Assembly (NCBI GenBank): GCA_947476855.1
Contig: CANJSR010000038.1
Location: 1-17,789, forward strand
Direction: 5' to 3'
DNA length: 17,789 nucleotides
Origin: Acetobacteraceae bacterium
GTDB taxonomy: Bacteria > Pseudomonadota > Alphaproteobacteria > Acetobacterales > Acetobacteraceae
The position numbers were made by a program, and so were the translations under genes. Below the pieces are notes generated by a model. The model saw only the letters and a list, made by a program, of their open reading frames with translations, ran no database searches and had not been told where the DNA came from. Positions 8,217 to 16,543 of this stretch are shown piece by piece; within the stretch, counting starts at the first letter, position 1; each line of letters starts with the position of its first letter.

Positions 8217-8606
8217 TCAGGCGCCCGCCTTGGCCCGCCGCTCCTGGATATCCGCCATGGTTCGCATAACCAGATCGAGCATCTTCCCGAGCGGGAACGG
8301 CTTTGGAATGCAGGCCACGACGCCCGGAGGCGGCGGATCGGTGCCGTGCCCGGTCATGAAGATCACGCCCAGCGCGGTCTTCTCATCCCGTTCGGCCAGT
8401 GCTCGGCGCGCCAGGGAGGTCCCATCCTCCCGCGGCATGCGGATATCCGTCAGCATGACGCCAATCTCGGCATGAGCCCGCAGCAGCACCATGGCTTCCG
8501 CCGCGGACGACGCGGTCAGGGTGGTCAACCCCTCCAACTCGAGGCCCATGGCCGTTTCCTCGGCCAGCATGACCTCGTCGTCTACAACCAGGACAGATAG
8601 GTTCAA
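8217..8606 (-). CDS. Stand-alone response regulator receiver protein (CheY/FixJ-type single domain)
   Basis: This 129-residue protein consists of one receiver domain and nothing else. Visible residues are the acidic pair Asp9-Asp10 (VLVVDDE), phosphoacceptor Asp54 (MLTDIRMPREDG), Thr85 (IFMTGHG) and Lys102 in PKPF. All catalytic positions are intact, so it should be phosphorylated. With no output domain it may act as a phosphate sink, a CheY-like motor effector or a relay. It is divergent from the histidine kinase at 8703, which is its probable donor. Start: the TTG at 8606 places the first strand correctly and has AGAAGG upstream. An ATG at 8666 would add 20 residues and overlap the divergent promoter. 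The frame stays open far upstream, antisense to the kinase, but that is a GC-rich shadow. Confidence 0.86.
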   Translation of the reverse strand: MNLSVLVVDDEVMLAEETAMGLELEGLTTLTASSAAEAMVLLRAHAEIGVMLTDIRMPREDGTSLARRALAERDEKTALGVIFMTGHGTDPPPPGVVACIPKPFPLGKMLDLVMRTMADIQERRAKAGA

Positions 8607-8648
8607 CGCCTTACAACCTTCTGGAATGTCGACGCACGTGATCGACAC

Positions 8649-8677
8649 TTGCAATACTGACCGCATTTCGCTAATTT
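8649..8677 (+). promoter_or_regulatory. Candidate sigma-70 type promoter for the histidine kinase gene, inside the divergent control region
   Basis: TTGCAA (8649-8654), a 17-nt spacer and TAATTT (8672-8677) resemble a -35/-10 pair, placing transcription start near 8684, about 19 nt before the kinase ATG. A second TTGCAA at 8677-8682, which is self-complementary, could serve as -35 for the divergent receiver gene, with a weak CAGTAT as -10. This is one of the more A/T-rich pockets in the window. It is a pattern match only. Confidence 0.45.
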
Positions 8678-8702
8678 TGCAAGAGTGTTGACGCGGGTAG
8701 CA

Positions 8703-10916
8703 ATGTACTCTGTTCGAACGAACGTGGATGCGCGTACGCTGGCACGGAACGGGGTCCGATCCTGGTCCTGGGCAGCCGCGTTTGTGGCGTGGATCGTCAT
8801 CGCGGTCCTCGCGATCGCGCTGGGCGATGCATACGTATCGCAGTACCGCAAGGAACGCGTCCAGGAGGCCACGCAACTGGCGGCCGTCGCGGCTGAAGCG
8901 TTGGAACAATCCCTGTTGCGCTCGGTTGAGGCGATGGAGAGCATCCAGTCCCTGACGCAGACCCGCGTGAACCTGGAACGCGCTGGGGATCGGGCCGGTG
9001 CCGTGGCGATCGGGGAGTACCTGCGCGGCATCGCCCGGGAAGAAAAGTTCGGCGTCCTCCAGGTTGCTATCATTCAGGCCAATGGCTGGCTCCAGTGGAG
9101 CACCGTGGACTTCTCCGAACCGGTCTGGCTTGGTGACCGTGAGCATTACCTGGTGCACCGGGACGGGGAGAAGGGGATGTCCATCAGCAAGCCGCTGATC
9201 GGACGTGCCTCGGGCCGGTGGAGCGTGCAGTTCACCCGGCCCCTGCTCAACGCCAGGGGCGAATTCGACGGGGTGATCGTCGTCTCCTTCGATCCGATGA
9301 AACTGTCGAAAACACTCGCCGACCTGCGGTTCGGAGAGAACAGCATCTCCGCCGTGCTCAGCATCCCGCATGGGCGGCTGATCGCGCGCAGCGCCGACGC
9401 CGAGAACCAGCTTCGCCGCCCCGCCAATCCCAACCTGCCGGCGCTGCTGGCCGCGCGCACCAATCCATCGGGCTTTATTTTCGCAAAAAGCACGGTCACC
9501 GACCGGCCCATGATCATGTCCTACCGCGTGATCGGGAACCTGCCGTTTCTCGTTCTGATCGGATTGGATGAGGACGCCGAACTCGCGGACGCGGAGTCCT
9601 TCGCCACCTGGGTCCATACGGCGATCCTCGCGACGCTTCTCTCCGCCGCCGCCTTGCTTGCCTTCTTCGCGCAGCGGTCCGCGCGGATGCGCTCCCGGAT
9701 GGAACTCGACCTGACCCGGCAGGACGCCATGGCCGCCGAAATAGCGCGGACCCAGATCGCCCGGCTGCTCTCGGGCCTGCCGGCCGCGGTCTACCGGATG
9801 AACATTTCGGCCGCCGGCGACGTCCTGGCCTTCGAGATCACGGAAATCGCCGCCCGCCTGACCGGCTACGACATGAACGAACTCACCACCCGCCAAGGCT
9901 GGATGGAGAAGGTCGAGGGCATGGATGCCACCGCCTGGACCACCTACTTCCAAAACGTCGTCCATGACGGAGAGGCCAGCGTCGAATACCATTTCCGACA
10001 CCGCGATGGCACGACGCTGTGGTTCCGTGACCAGGCCCGCGTGCTGGAAACCGATCCGAGCGGGGAGGTCTCGATCGTCGGTTATGTTTCCGACATCACC
10101 CGTGAACGCACGATCCAGGCGCAGGCCTTCGCGGCCTCCAAGCTTGCGACGCTGGGAGAGATGGCCACCGGCCTCGCGCACGAACTGAATCAGCCGATCG
10201 CCATCATGTCGCTGGCGGCCGAGAACGCGTCCCAGATGCTCGAGCGGAAAGGCGCCGACGGCATCAAGTTCGCCATCCAGCGCATGGGCCGGATCGCCGA
10301 ACAGGCAACCCGCGCGCGCACCATCGTCAACCACCTGCGGATCTTCGGCCGCCAGAACGATGAGGGCCTGGGCCCGATCAACCTGCACGAGATCGTCGAT
10401 GGTGCCTTGGCCCTGGTCGGCAGTGCGTTGCGCTCGGCCGGGGTCACGGTTGGTATCCGCATGACCGGCACCATGCCGCCGGTCGTCGGCCAACTGGTCC
10501 TGGCCGAACACGTGATGGTGAACCTGATGCTCAACGCACGCGACGCGATGGATCACAATCCAACCGACAAGCCGCGCCATCTGACCATCAGCGCGTCCCA
10601 CAATCCGGCGACCGGGATGGTGACGCTCTCGCTCCACGACAGCGGCCCGGGCATCAAGCCGGATCTTCTCGACCGCGTCTTTGAGCCGTTTTTCACGACC
10701 AAGGAGGTCGGAAAGGGCACGGGCTTGGGACTCTCGATCTGCCATGGCATTATGCGGTCGTTCGGTGGCAATATCCTGGCATTCAACGCGCCGGAAGGCG
10801 GAGCGGTGTTCAGCGCTGTGTTTCGACAGGCCGGCGATGAGGACCTTGCCGAACCGGGTGACCCGAATGGGCAACCCGACACGATATCCGCCGCAGAGAA
10901 CCGGAGCATTGCCTAG
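8703..10916 (+). CDS. Membrane sensor histidine kinase (periplasmic sensor, PAS, HisKA, HATPase)
   Basis: This 737-residue kinase starts with a TM helix at about 22-42 (AAFVAWIVIAVLAIALG) and a periplasmic region of about 255 residues that looks like a PDC/Cache sensor. TM2 is at about 302-323, and a short linker leads to a PAS domain at about 350-470, ending in the PAC-like VGYVSDITRERT. The HisKA H-box ATGLAHELNQPIAIMSLAAE contains His493. The ATPase has an N-box NLMLNARDAMD (about 607-617), DSGPGI, FEPFFTTKE and GKGTGLGLSI. ELNQP H-boxes and this layout resemble the HPK4/DctB-like group. It would sense an extracellular small molecule and phosphorylate the regulator encoded 2 nt downstream, the divergent receiver, or both. 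Start: ATG 8703; a GTG at 8685 in the same frame would add six residues, and neither has a strong ribosome-binding site. No carboxy-terminal receiver is fused. Confidence 0.94.
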   Translation: MYSVRTNVDARTLARNGVRSWSWAAAFVAWIVIAVLAIALGDAYVSQYRKERVQEATQLAAVAAEALEQSLLRSVEAMESIQSLTQTRVNLERAGDRAGAVAIGEYLRGIAREEKFGVLQVAIIQANGWLQWSTVDFSEPVWLGDREHYLVHRDGEKGMSISKPLIGRASGRWSVQFTRPLLNARGEFDGVIVVSFDPMKLSKTLADLRFGENSISAVLSIPHGRLIARSADAENQLRRPANPNLPALLAARTNPSGFIFAKSTVTDRPMIMSYRVIGNLPFLVLIGLDEDAELADAESFATWVHTAILATLLSAAALLAFFAQRSARMRSRMELDLTRQDAMAAEIARTQIARLLSGLPAAVYRMNISAAGDVLAFEITEIAARLTGYDMNELTTRQGWMEKVEGMDATAWTTYFQNVVHDGEASVEYHFRHRDGTTLWFRDQARVLETDPSGEVSIVGYVSDITRERTIQAQAFAASKLATLGEMATGLAHELNQPIAIMSLAAENASQMLERKGADGIKFAIQRMGRIAEQATRARTIVNHLRIFGRQNDEGLGPINLHEIVDGALALVGSALRSAGVTVGIRMTGTMPPVVGQLVLAEHVMVNLMLNARDAMDHNPTDKPRHLTISASHNPATGMVTLSLHDSGPGIKPDLLDRVFEPFFTTKEVGKGTGLGLSICHGIMRSFGGNILAFNAPEGGAVFSAVFRQAGDEDLAEPGDPNGQPDTISAAENRSIA

Positions 10917-10918
10917 AA

Positions 10919-11629
10919 ATGGCTGAAACCGTCGTTCTTCTCGATGATGATCCGGACTTTGCCGAGGAACTCACCTTGTTTCTGACGGATCACGGTATCC
11001 GTTGCGTGGCGGTTACGGACCCCGCCCACCTGATGCCCCTGTTGAGTGAAATTGGGCCAGACCTGCTGCTCTTGGATCAGAGACTTGGCCCAACCACCGG
11101 AATGGAAGTCCTCCGCGAGGTCCGGACCGTCTCCACGGTTCCCTGCGTGATCCTGACCGGCATGCAGGACCCGATCGACCGGATCCTCGGGCTGGAGCTC
11201 GGCGCGGACGACTATATTCATAAGACAGCGATGCCCAGGGAAATCCTGGCCCGTATCCGCGCCGTCCTGCGGCGGGCCAGGCCGGCGGCGGCCGCGCCGC
11301 TGGCCGCGGCGGCACCGGCCGCCGGGAAATGGGCGTTTCAGGTCGCCGAACGCGAATTGTACCGCCCGGATGGCACGCGGTGCCACCTGACCTCGGCCGA
11401 GTTCGGTCTGCTGCACGCCCTGGTCGAAGGCCGGGGGGAGCCGCTTAGTCGGGAACTGTTGACCGAACGCGTCTTCGACCGACCCTATCGCCCGGGCGAC
11501 CGCGCCATTGATGGTCTGGTCGTGCGCCTGCGCCGCAAGGTGGAGCCAGACCCAGATCATCCCTCGGTGATCAAGTCGGCCCGCCAGCAAGGCTATCTTT
11601 TCGCAGGGTTCTCCTCCGCCCGCACCTGA
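10919..11629 (+). CDS. OmpR/PhoB-family response regulator transcription factor
   Basis: This 236-residue two-domain regulator has a receiver at 1-118 with acidic residues at 9-11 (LLDDDPDF), phosphoacceptor Asp53 (LLLLDQRLG), Thr80 (VILTGMQ) and Lys102. The lysine is followed by Thr instead of the usual Pro. An alanine-rich linker covers 121-136. A winged-helix DNA-binding domain spans about 137-232, with HLTSAEFGLLHALV, DGLVVRLRRKVE as recognition helix and the wing ending SARQQGYLFAG. Its ATG lies 2 nt after the kinase stop, so it is the co-transcribed partner; a GGAG site inside the kinase end is 12 nt away. It is expected to bind DNA as a phospho-dimer. Targets are unknown, but the chemoreceptor genes just downstream are reasonable candidates. 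Confidence 0.94.
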   Translation: MAETVVLLDDDPDFAEELTLFLTDHGIRCVAVTDPAHLMPLLSEIGPDLLLLDQRLGPTTGMEVLREVRTVSTVPCVILTGMQDPIDRILGLELGADDYIHKTAMPREILARIRAVLRRARPAAAAPLAAAAPAAGKWAFQVAERELYRPDGTRCHLTSAEFGLLHALVEGRGEPLSRELLTERVFDRPYRPGDRAIDGLVVRLRRKVEPDPDHPSVIKSARQQGYLFAGFSSART

Positions 11630-12055
11630 TCCGTGGGTGGCTGCCCCGGCGTGCTTGCCCCAGTGTGGCCGCCGGTGTGGCCGGTGTTTCCACCGGTCCA
11701 CCAAATGTGATCGACAAAACCGCACATAATCCGACACCCGGCCCGCGGCGACCTGCTCTACAAGACGGGTCATGCATGAAATTTCGCAAGAGAACCTGAC
11801 CGCCCGATTGTGGTGCTGGCCCGCGGACTCGGACCCGGCAACCTGTCGCCGAGCGTCCGATCGGCGGGGCGAGCGGTCCTTCCCCCGCGTCAGCCCTCCC
11901 GAGGCGTCTCCCGATCCGAGCGCGCCGTTCCCCAAAGCCGGACAAGATCCCCGCCGCTGCGCGGCTCCCCCCTCTCCGTGGGGCGGGAGCCGGCCGGCTG
12001 TCATGTCGTTTCCAAACTGATCTCATACTACAATCTGAAAGGAAGAAGCTTCGAA
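11630..12055. other. 426-bp intergenic region: possible terminator, hairpin leader and upstream region of the first chemoreceptor gene
   Basis: No convincing gene is seen; the open frames here have proline/arginine-rich, unstructured translations. Near the left end, GTGTGGCC occurs twice (11664-11671 region and again about 10 nt later). CCGGTG-TTTC-CACCGG (11681-11696) forms a 6-8 bp hairpin that could end the kinase-regulator transcript, although no T-run follows. An A/T-rich pocket with CATAAT (11725-11730) might hold a promoter, without a recognisable -35. A larger hairpin, CGGCTCCC (11962-11969) with GGGAGCCG (11985-11992) and four more inner pairs, lies about 65 bp before the chemoreceptor start. 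TACAAT at 12029-12034 is too close to the ribosome-binding site to be a good -10. Confidence 0.6.
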
Positions 12056-14077
12056 ATGTCGCTCATTACGACGATTTCGAACCTACGGGTTCGAACCAAG
12101 ATGCTCGCGGGATTTGGCTGCGTCTTGACCATCCTGGCCGGTGTCGGCGCCGCCAGCGTGATCTCGCTGGAGCGTATCGCCACCGCGGACGAACTCATCA
12201 ACCACCATACCGAAGCGCTCAACCTTGCTGATGACATCGACATCAACATGGGCGAGGCTCGGCTCGCCGTACGGGAGTTCATGCAGACCCGGAACGAAGC
12301 GCGCGTGAAGGCCGCCCAGGACACGTTCGCGGTCATCAGGACGAAGATCGACGGGCTGTCGGCCAGCCAGGTGCTCAAGGATCGTCAGAACGTGATCCGG
12401 GATATTTTGGGTGCGGTCGACATCTACGAAAAGGGCCTCGGCCAATACGTCACGACAATCCAGCGCTTCTGGGGCGCGGACCAGGACGCGCTGGACGCCG
12501 CCGGCCGCAAGCTGCGCGCCGGCGTGGATGAGTTCATCGTGACCGCGACACGGACCGGTGAGACCAGCGCCCAGTTGCTTGGGTTCTCGGCGCTGGAAAG
12601 CGTGATGCAGCTTCGCGTCGATGTCATCAACGCCGTCTTCCGGCCGACCCCCGCTTTCGCCAGCACCGTGGAGAGCAGCGTCGGCGAAGTCACGAAGGCG
12701 TTGAAGGCCATCGAGCCGCATGCCCGGAACCCGGAGCTGCGCGCGCAACTGGCCGGCGCGAACGCGACGGTCGGGCAGTACGTCGACGCCTACCGCAGGA
12801 TGGTCACCGTGATGGCGGAACTTGACGCCATTCTGGCCAAGGAAATGATGACCCAGGGCCAGCGCGTCGACAAGCTGGTGGCCGGCCTGCAGGCTGCGTC
12901 CCACACCGCTCAGGACGAGGCATCCAAGGGGATCGACCGGGCAATGGCGTTCGGCGAAACGCTATCCTTCACCCTTGTCGGACTCGGCCTGGTGGTCGGC
13001 GGCAGCCTGGCCTGGCTGATCGGCAGTTCGATCGGCAACGCGATCGGCGGCATGACGCAGGCGATGCGCAAGCTGGCCGATGGCGACACCTCGGTTGAGA
13101 TCCCGAGCGTGGGCAAGACGGACGAAATCGGTCTGATGGCCGCGTCGGTTCAGGTCTTCAAGGACAACAAGATCGCCGCCGACCGGCTGGCCGCCGAACG
13201 GGCGAACGAGCAGGAAGCGCGTGAACGCCGCAACGAACGGGTCAACGACCTGACCCACTCCTTTGAGTCCAAGGTCGGTGAACTGGTCAACATGGTCTCC
13301 ACCGCGGCCGCCGAACTGCGCGCCACGGCCGAGTCCATGACCGGCACGGCGACCCAGACGACCGAACAGGCCACGACGGTTGCCGCGGCCGCCGAACAGG
13401 CCAGCGCCAACGTCCAGAACGTGGCTGGATCGGCCGAGGAGCTGTCCAGCTCGATCGGAGAGATCTCCCGTCAGGTCACCCAGTCGGCCAAGATCGCCGG
13501 CCAGGCGGTGGACGACGCCAAGCGCACCGACGCGGTGGTCCGTGCACTGGCCGATGGTGCCCAGAAGATCGGGGACGTGGTGAACCTGATCAGCGACATC
13601 GCCGGCCAGACCAACCTGCTGGCCCTGAACGCGACGATCGAGGCTGCCCGGGCTGGCGAAGCCGGCCGTGGCTTCGCGGTGGTGGCGTCTGAGGTGAAGT
13701 CCCTGGCGACCCAGACCGCCAAGGCGACCGAGGACATCGCGCGCCAGATCGGCAACATCCAGGACGCCACGAAGGAAGCCGTCGGCTCGATCCAAGCGAT
13801 CAGCGCCACGATCGGGGAGATCAACGAGATCGCCGCCGCCATCGCGGCCGCCGTCGAGGAACAGGGCGCGGCCACGCAGGAGATCGCCCGCAGCGTTCAG
13901 CAGGCGGCCGCCGGCACGCAGCAGGTGACTTCTAACATCAGCGGCGTCAGCCATGGCGCGACGATCACCGGCGCGGCGGCCTCTCAGGTGCTGGGCGCGG
14001 CGGATGAACTGTCCCGCCAGGCGGAATCCCTGAATGGGGAGGTGCGGGACTTCATCACCGGCGTGAAGGCGGCCTGA
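12056..14077 (+). CDS. Methyl-accepting chemotaxis protein with long helical periplasmic sensor
   Basis: This 673-residue chemoreceptor starts with TM1 at about 16-37. A largely helical periplasmic region (about 38-302, 265 residues) follows; its length fits a helical bimodular (HBM)-type sensor rather than a simple four-helix bundle. TM2 is at about 303-323. HAMP spans about 325-380 ([15 protein letters not shown]), and the coiled-coil signalling domain runs from about 400 to 640, with the hairpin tip [20 protein letters not shown] around 514-533. The tip binds CheA and CheW; methylation helices flank it. No C-terminal CheR-tethering pentapeptide is present (ends ITGVKAA). GGAAG lies 10 nt before the ATG. 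The frame is open upstream to 11810, but that part is proline/arginine-rich noise. It probably senses organic acids or similar solutes; the ligand is not inferable. It is followed by its own terminator. Confidence 0.95.
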   Translation: MSLITTISNLRVRTKMLAGFGCVLTILAGVGAASVISLERIATADELINHHTEALNLADDIDINMGEARLAVREFMQTRNEARVKAAQDTFAVIRTKIDGLSASQVLKDRQNVIRDILGAVDIYEKGLGQYVTTIQRFWGADQDALDAAGRKLRAGVDEFIVTATRTGETSAQLLGFSALESVMQLRVDVINAVFRPTPAFASTVESSVGEVTKALKAIEPHARNPELRAQLAGANATVGQYVDAYRRMVTVMAELDAILAKEMMTQGQRVDKLVAGLQAASHTAQDEASKGIDRAMAFGETLSFTLVGLGLVVGGSLAWLIGSSIGNAIGGMTQAMRKLADGDTSVEIPSVGKTDEIGLMAASVQVFKDNKIAADRLAAERANEQEARERRNERVNDLTHSFESKVGELVNMVSTAAAELRATAESMTGTATQTTEQATTVAAAAEQASANVQNVAGSAEELSSSIGEISRQVTQSAKIAGQAVDDAKRTDAVVRALADGAQKIGDVVNLISDIAGQTNLLALNATIEAARAGEAGRGFAVVASEVKSLATQTAKATEDIARQIGNIQDATKEAVGSIQAISATIGEINEIAAAIAAAVEEQGAATQEIARSVQQAAAGTQQVTSNISGVSHGATITGAAASQVLGAADELSRQAESLNGEVRDFITGVKAA

Positions 14078-14417
14078 CCGAAGCTTGATGTCCGGGTGGC
14101 CGCCATGGCCACCCGGCACGGGGCCGAAAGGGATGCCGCGGCCTTCAATCGCACACGGGTATATGGGCGCCGGTGTCATCGCGCAGCGCCTCGCACTTGC
14201 GTCGCCAGATCGACCGCATACGGGCGAAATCTACCGAAGACACGCCAGATTTCCGTCGCACGACCACATCCCCTCAACGTGCGTAACGAAACCTTGCCCA
14301 CCGGCATGTGCGGCTGAAAGCCAGCCAAGAGTGCGATCACCCAACAACAATACCAGGAAATGAACAGATGGTTGCATCAGCGACCAAGTAGATTTTCCTC
14401 GGAGAGAGCCTAAACTG
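14078..14417. other. 340-bp intergenic region: terminator of the first chemoreceptor and leader of the second
   Basis: Apart from the hairpin at 14092-14116 I see no stable structure or known RNA. The right half (14330-14417) is richer in A/T than the flanks and probably carries the promoter, but no -35/-10 pair stands out. A 17-codon open frame (14360-14413, [10 protein letters not shown] then FSSERA) ends 4 nt before the next ATG and could be a leader peptide. Longer frames across the region look random. Confidence 0.6.
14092..14116 (+). terminator. Hairpin terminator after the first chemoreceptor gene
   Basis: CCGGGTGGCC (14092-14101) and GGCCACCCGG (14107-14116) form a perfect 10-bp GC-rich stem with a 5-nt loop, 14 nt after the stop codon. 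There is no T-tract, which is common in GC-rich alphaproteobacteria. The position directly after the gene supports a termination or mRNA-stabilising role. Confidence 0.7.
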
Positions 14418-16361
14418 ATGAAACGACTTCTCGACCGGCCGATCGCCACCCGTCTCGCGATCGCCTACGTGGTCTTCCTGCTTCCCATCGCGTTCCTGCT
14501 CTACACGGTCGTCTCCGACCGCGTGGCCCAGATCAACACCGCCCGTCTCGAATTGACCGGCAGCCGCGGCATAGCCCTGCTGGCGCGGGAACTGGAACAG
14601 ACGGTCACCGCACAGTCCGGCGCCACGACCGACCGGCTGGGAGAGCGGCTGGCGCGTATGGACCTGAGCGTGGATGGCACCCTGCCGGCGACCGACGTTG
14701 CCGCGACCATCCGCGCCCTGAGCGCCCCGAACCTGAACCGGGAAAACGCCGGCGCCGAACTGTTGCGCCTGATCGGCCAGGTCGCCGATGCGTCAGGCCT
14801 GACGCTCGATACGGAGCTGGATTCGTACTACGTGATGGATGTAGCAACCGGCAAACTCCCGGCACTGCTTCATGAACTCGCTGGACTGACCCCTCTGGCG
14901 GGGCAAGGGCGTGAAGCCGGCTTCGTCATCCGTGAGGCCCGCATAACGGCGCTGCTCGGCAACACCCGGTCAGCCCTGGCCACGGCCATCAAGGCGAACG
15001 CCGACGGGGGCACGAAGGCGGCTCTTGGAGGTCTGGGCGCCGCGGCGGATGCGAGCGTAAAGGCGGCACTGGACGCCCTGCGCACCGATACCGCGGCGCG
15101 GGGCAACGTCGCGCTGAACGACCTGGTCCGGCTTCGCGTTGCGGCCAGCGCCGAACTGGATCGGCTGCTCCTGGCCCGGATCGGCCGCCTGCAAACCGCT
15201 CTGATGGTCAACCTCGTCGTGGCCGCGGCGCTGTTCGGCCTGGGCATCCTCTATCTGCTGACGGCGATCCAGCGTGGCACCGCCCGCCCGATCAGCCAGA
15301 TGGCAACCGCGATGCAGCGCCTGGCCGAGGGCGACCTGTCGGTGGCGATCCCGGCTGAAGGCCGCAAGGACGAAGTCGGTCAGATGGCCTCCGCCATGGC
15401 CGTGTTCCGTGACAACGCGACCGAGGCTCGGCGTCTTCAGACCGAAGCCGTCGCCGAACAGCACGCGAAGGACCGGCGCCAGGCCGTGCTGGATCAGCAC
15501 ACGGCCGATTTCAGCGCGAAGGCTGCGAACGCGGTCGAGGCGCTGGGCAACGCGGCGCGGGGCATGATGTCCCGGGCCGGCGAAGTCTCGGGGGCGGTCG
15601 CCCGCACGCGGGAACTGGCGACTCAAACCGCCGATGGCGCGTCCGTTTCCACCCGTAACCTGAGTGCGGTGGCGGCGGCGTCCGAGGAAATGTCGGCCAG
15701 CATCGCCGAGATCGGGCAGCAGGTGTCGCGGGCCACCACCGTGGTGCGGCAAACCGTGGACCAGGCCTCGGCCACCGGGCGCAAGGTGGAGGAGCTGGCG
15801 GGGGCCGCCGATCGCGTCAGCCATGTCGTCCAGTTGATCAACGACATCGCGTCGCAGACCAACCTGCTGGCCCTGAATGCCACGATCGAGGCCGCGCGCG
15901 CCGGAGAGGCCGGCCGAGGCTTCGCCGTCGTCGCCGGAGAAGTGAAGGCGCTGGCGACCCAGACCGCGAAGGCGACCGAGGAGGTCGGGACGCAGATCGC
16001 CTCCATCCACGCCGCGACGGCCGAGGCGGTGGCGGCGGTGCGGGAAGTCGCGCTGTCGATCCAGCGGGTGGACGAGGTCGCAAGCGCCATCGCCGCGGCG
16101 GTGGAGGAACAGGCCGCCGTCACCCGGGACATCGCCCTGAGCGTGCACACCACCACGACGGCAACCGAGCAGGTGACCCGGGCGATGCAGGATGTGTCGT
16201 CGGTCTCCTCGGACGCTGATGGCGTGTGCGCGGGCATGCGCGTCGAAGCGGACCAGGTCGGCCGGACCGCCGAGGTGCTGCACACCGAGGTCATGGCCTT
16301 TCTGTCCACCATGGCCGCGGACCAGAAGGCGGACACCGGATCAGGCCGCAAGGCCGCCTGA
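14418..16361 (+). CDS. Methyl-accepting chemotaxis protein with distinct periplasmic sensor
   Basis: This 647-residue chemoreceptor has TM1 at about 12-33, an alpha-helical periplasmic region of about 228 residues, TM2 at about 261-283, HAMP at about 286-338 ([15 protein letters not shown]) and a signalling domain of about 360-630. The hairpin tip [20 protein letters not shown] is at 476-495. The periplasmic part contains [14 protein letters not shown] (128-141). I recall this motif type from helical sensor regions of other chemoreceptors and kinases, where it probably forms the ligand pocket. The sensor has no visible resemblance to that of the preceding chemoreceptor, whereas the tips are almost the same. 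There is no C-terminal pentapeptide. GGAGAGAG lies upstream of the ATG at somewhat long spacing. No cheA, cheW or cheR is present nearby. The gene is terminated by the intrinsic terminator at 16390. Confidence 0.95.
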   Translation: MKRLLDRPIATRLAIAYVVFLLPIAFLLYTVVSDRVAQINTARLELTGSRGIALLARELEQTVTAQSGATTDRLGERLARMDLSVDGTLPATDVAATIRALSAPNLNRENAGAELLRLIGQVADASGLTLDTELDSYYVMDVATGKLPALLHELAGLTPLAGQGREAGFVIREARITALLGNTRSALATAIKANADGGTKAALGGLGAAADASVKAALDALRTDTAARGNVALNDLVRLRVAASAELDRLLLARIGRLQTALMVNLVVAAALFGLGILYLLTAIQRGTARPISQMATAMQRLAEGDLSVAIPAEGRKDEVGQMASAMAVFRDNATEARRLQTEAVAEQHAKDRRQAVLDQHTADFSAKAANAVEALGNAARGMMSRAGEVSGAVARTRELATQTADGASVSTRNLSAVAAASEEMSASIAEIGQQVSRATTVVRQTVDQASATGRKVEELAGAADRVSHVVQLINDIASQTNLLALNATIEAARAGEAGRGFAVVAGEVKALATQTAKATEEVGTQIASIHAATAEAVAAVREVALSIQRVDEVASAIAAAVEEQAAVTRDIALSVHTTTTATEQVTRAMQDVSSVSSDADGVCAGMRVEADQVGRTAEVLHTEVMAFLSTMAADQKADTGSGRKAA

Positions 16362-16389
16362 CCCGCCCAGGCGAAAAACCGCCTGCCCG

Positions 16390-16435
16390 ATCGGCCCCGA
16401 GGTGCTGCCACCAGCGCCTCGGGGCCGATTTGTTT
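16390..16435 (+). terminator. Intrinsic terminator after the second chemoreceptor gene
   Basis: ATCGGCCCCGAGG (16390-16402) pairs with CCTCGGGGCCGAT (16417-16429). A T-G wobble and GCTG/CAGC continue the helix to a CCAC loop, giving an uninterrupted 18-bp stem. The tail TTGTTTGT follows at once. It is the clearest rho-independent terminator in the window and separates the chemoreceptor from the downstream gene group. Confidence 0.9.
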
Positions 16436-16543
16436 GTGGCGCCTGTGGTGAGTTGTCGACCCACAAATACATACAAAACTCGACACCCTCCGCCGAACGG
16501 ATCGGACTACATAGCGATGCGGAAAGAATGAAGGCGAAGCAGA
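16436..16543 (+). promoter_or_regulatory. Upstream region of the small-protein/regulator/fliJ group
   Basis: Because a strong terminator precedes it, this 108-bp stretch should hold the promoter for the three downstream genes. It includes an A/T-rich pocket (ACAAATACATACAAAAC, 16463-16479 area) flanked by TGTCGA (16454-16459) and TCGACA (16480-16485), an inverted repeat with a 20-nt spacer. Arms of 6 bp are short enough to occur by chance. No clean sigma-70, sigma-54 or CtrA-box (TTAA-N7-TTAA) match is seen. Confidence 0.4.

Noticed and set aside
8607..10874. Minus-strand frame continuous with the stand-alone receiver, giving an apparent 885-residue protein
   Set aside because: The extra part is antisense to a clear histidine kinase and its translation is Gly/Arg/His/Asp-rich without domains. 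It is a mirror frame caused by GC-rich third positions.
11772..12020. 82-codon open frame in the leader of the first chemoreceptor
   Set aside because: The translation is rich in Pro, Arg and Ser with no secondary-structure pattern and no ribosome-binding site, so it looks like non-coding GC-rich sequence.
12962..14179. 405-residue minus-strand frame opposite the first chemoreceptor (and a similar 437-residue frame at 14970-16283)
   Set aside because: The repetitive Gly/Leu/Arg/His patterns simply mirror the heptad codons of the chemoreceptors, and neither frame has a start signal or domain.
13595..15983. Long near-identical DNA segments between the two chemoreceptor genes considered as a mobile or duplicated repeat
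   Set aside because: Similarity is confined to codons of the universally conserved signalling tip, with synonymous differences; no repeat ends or element genes are present.
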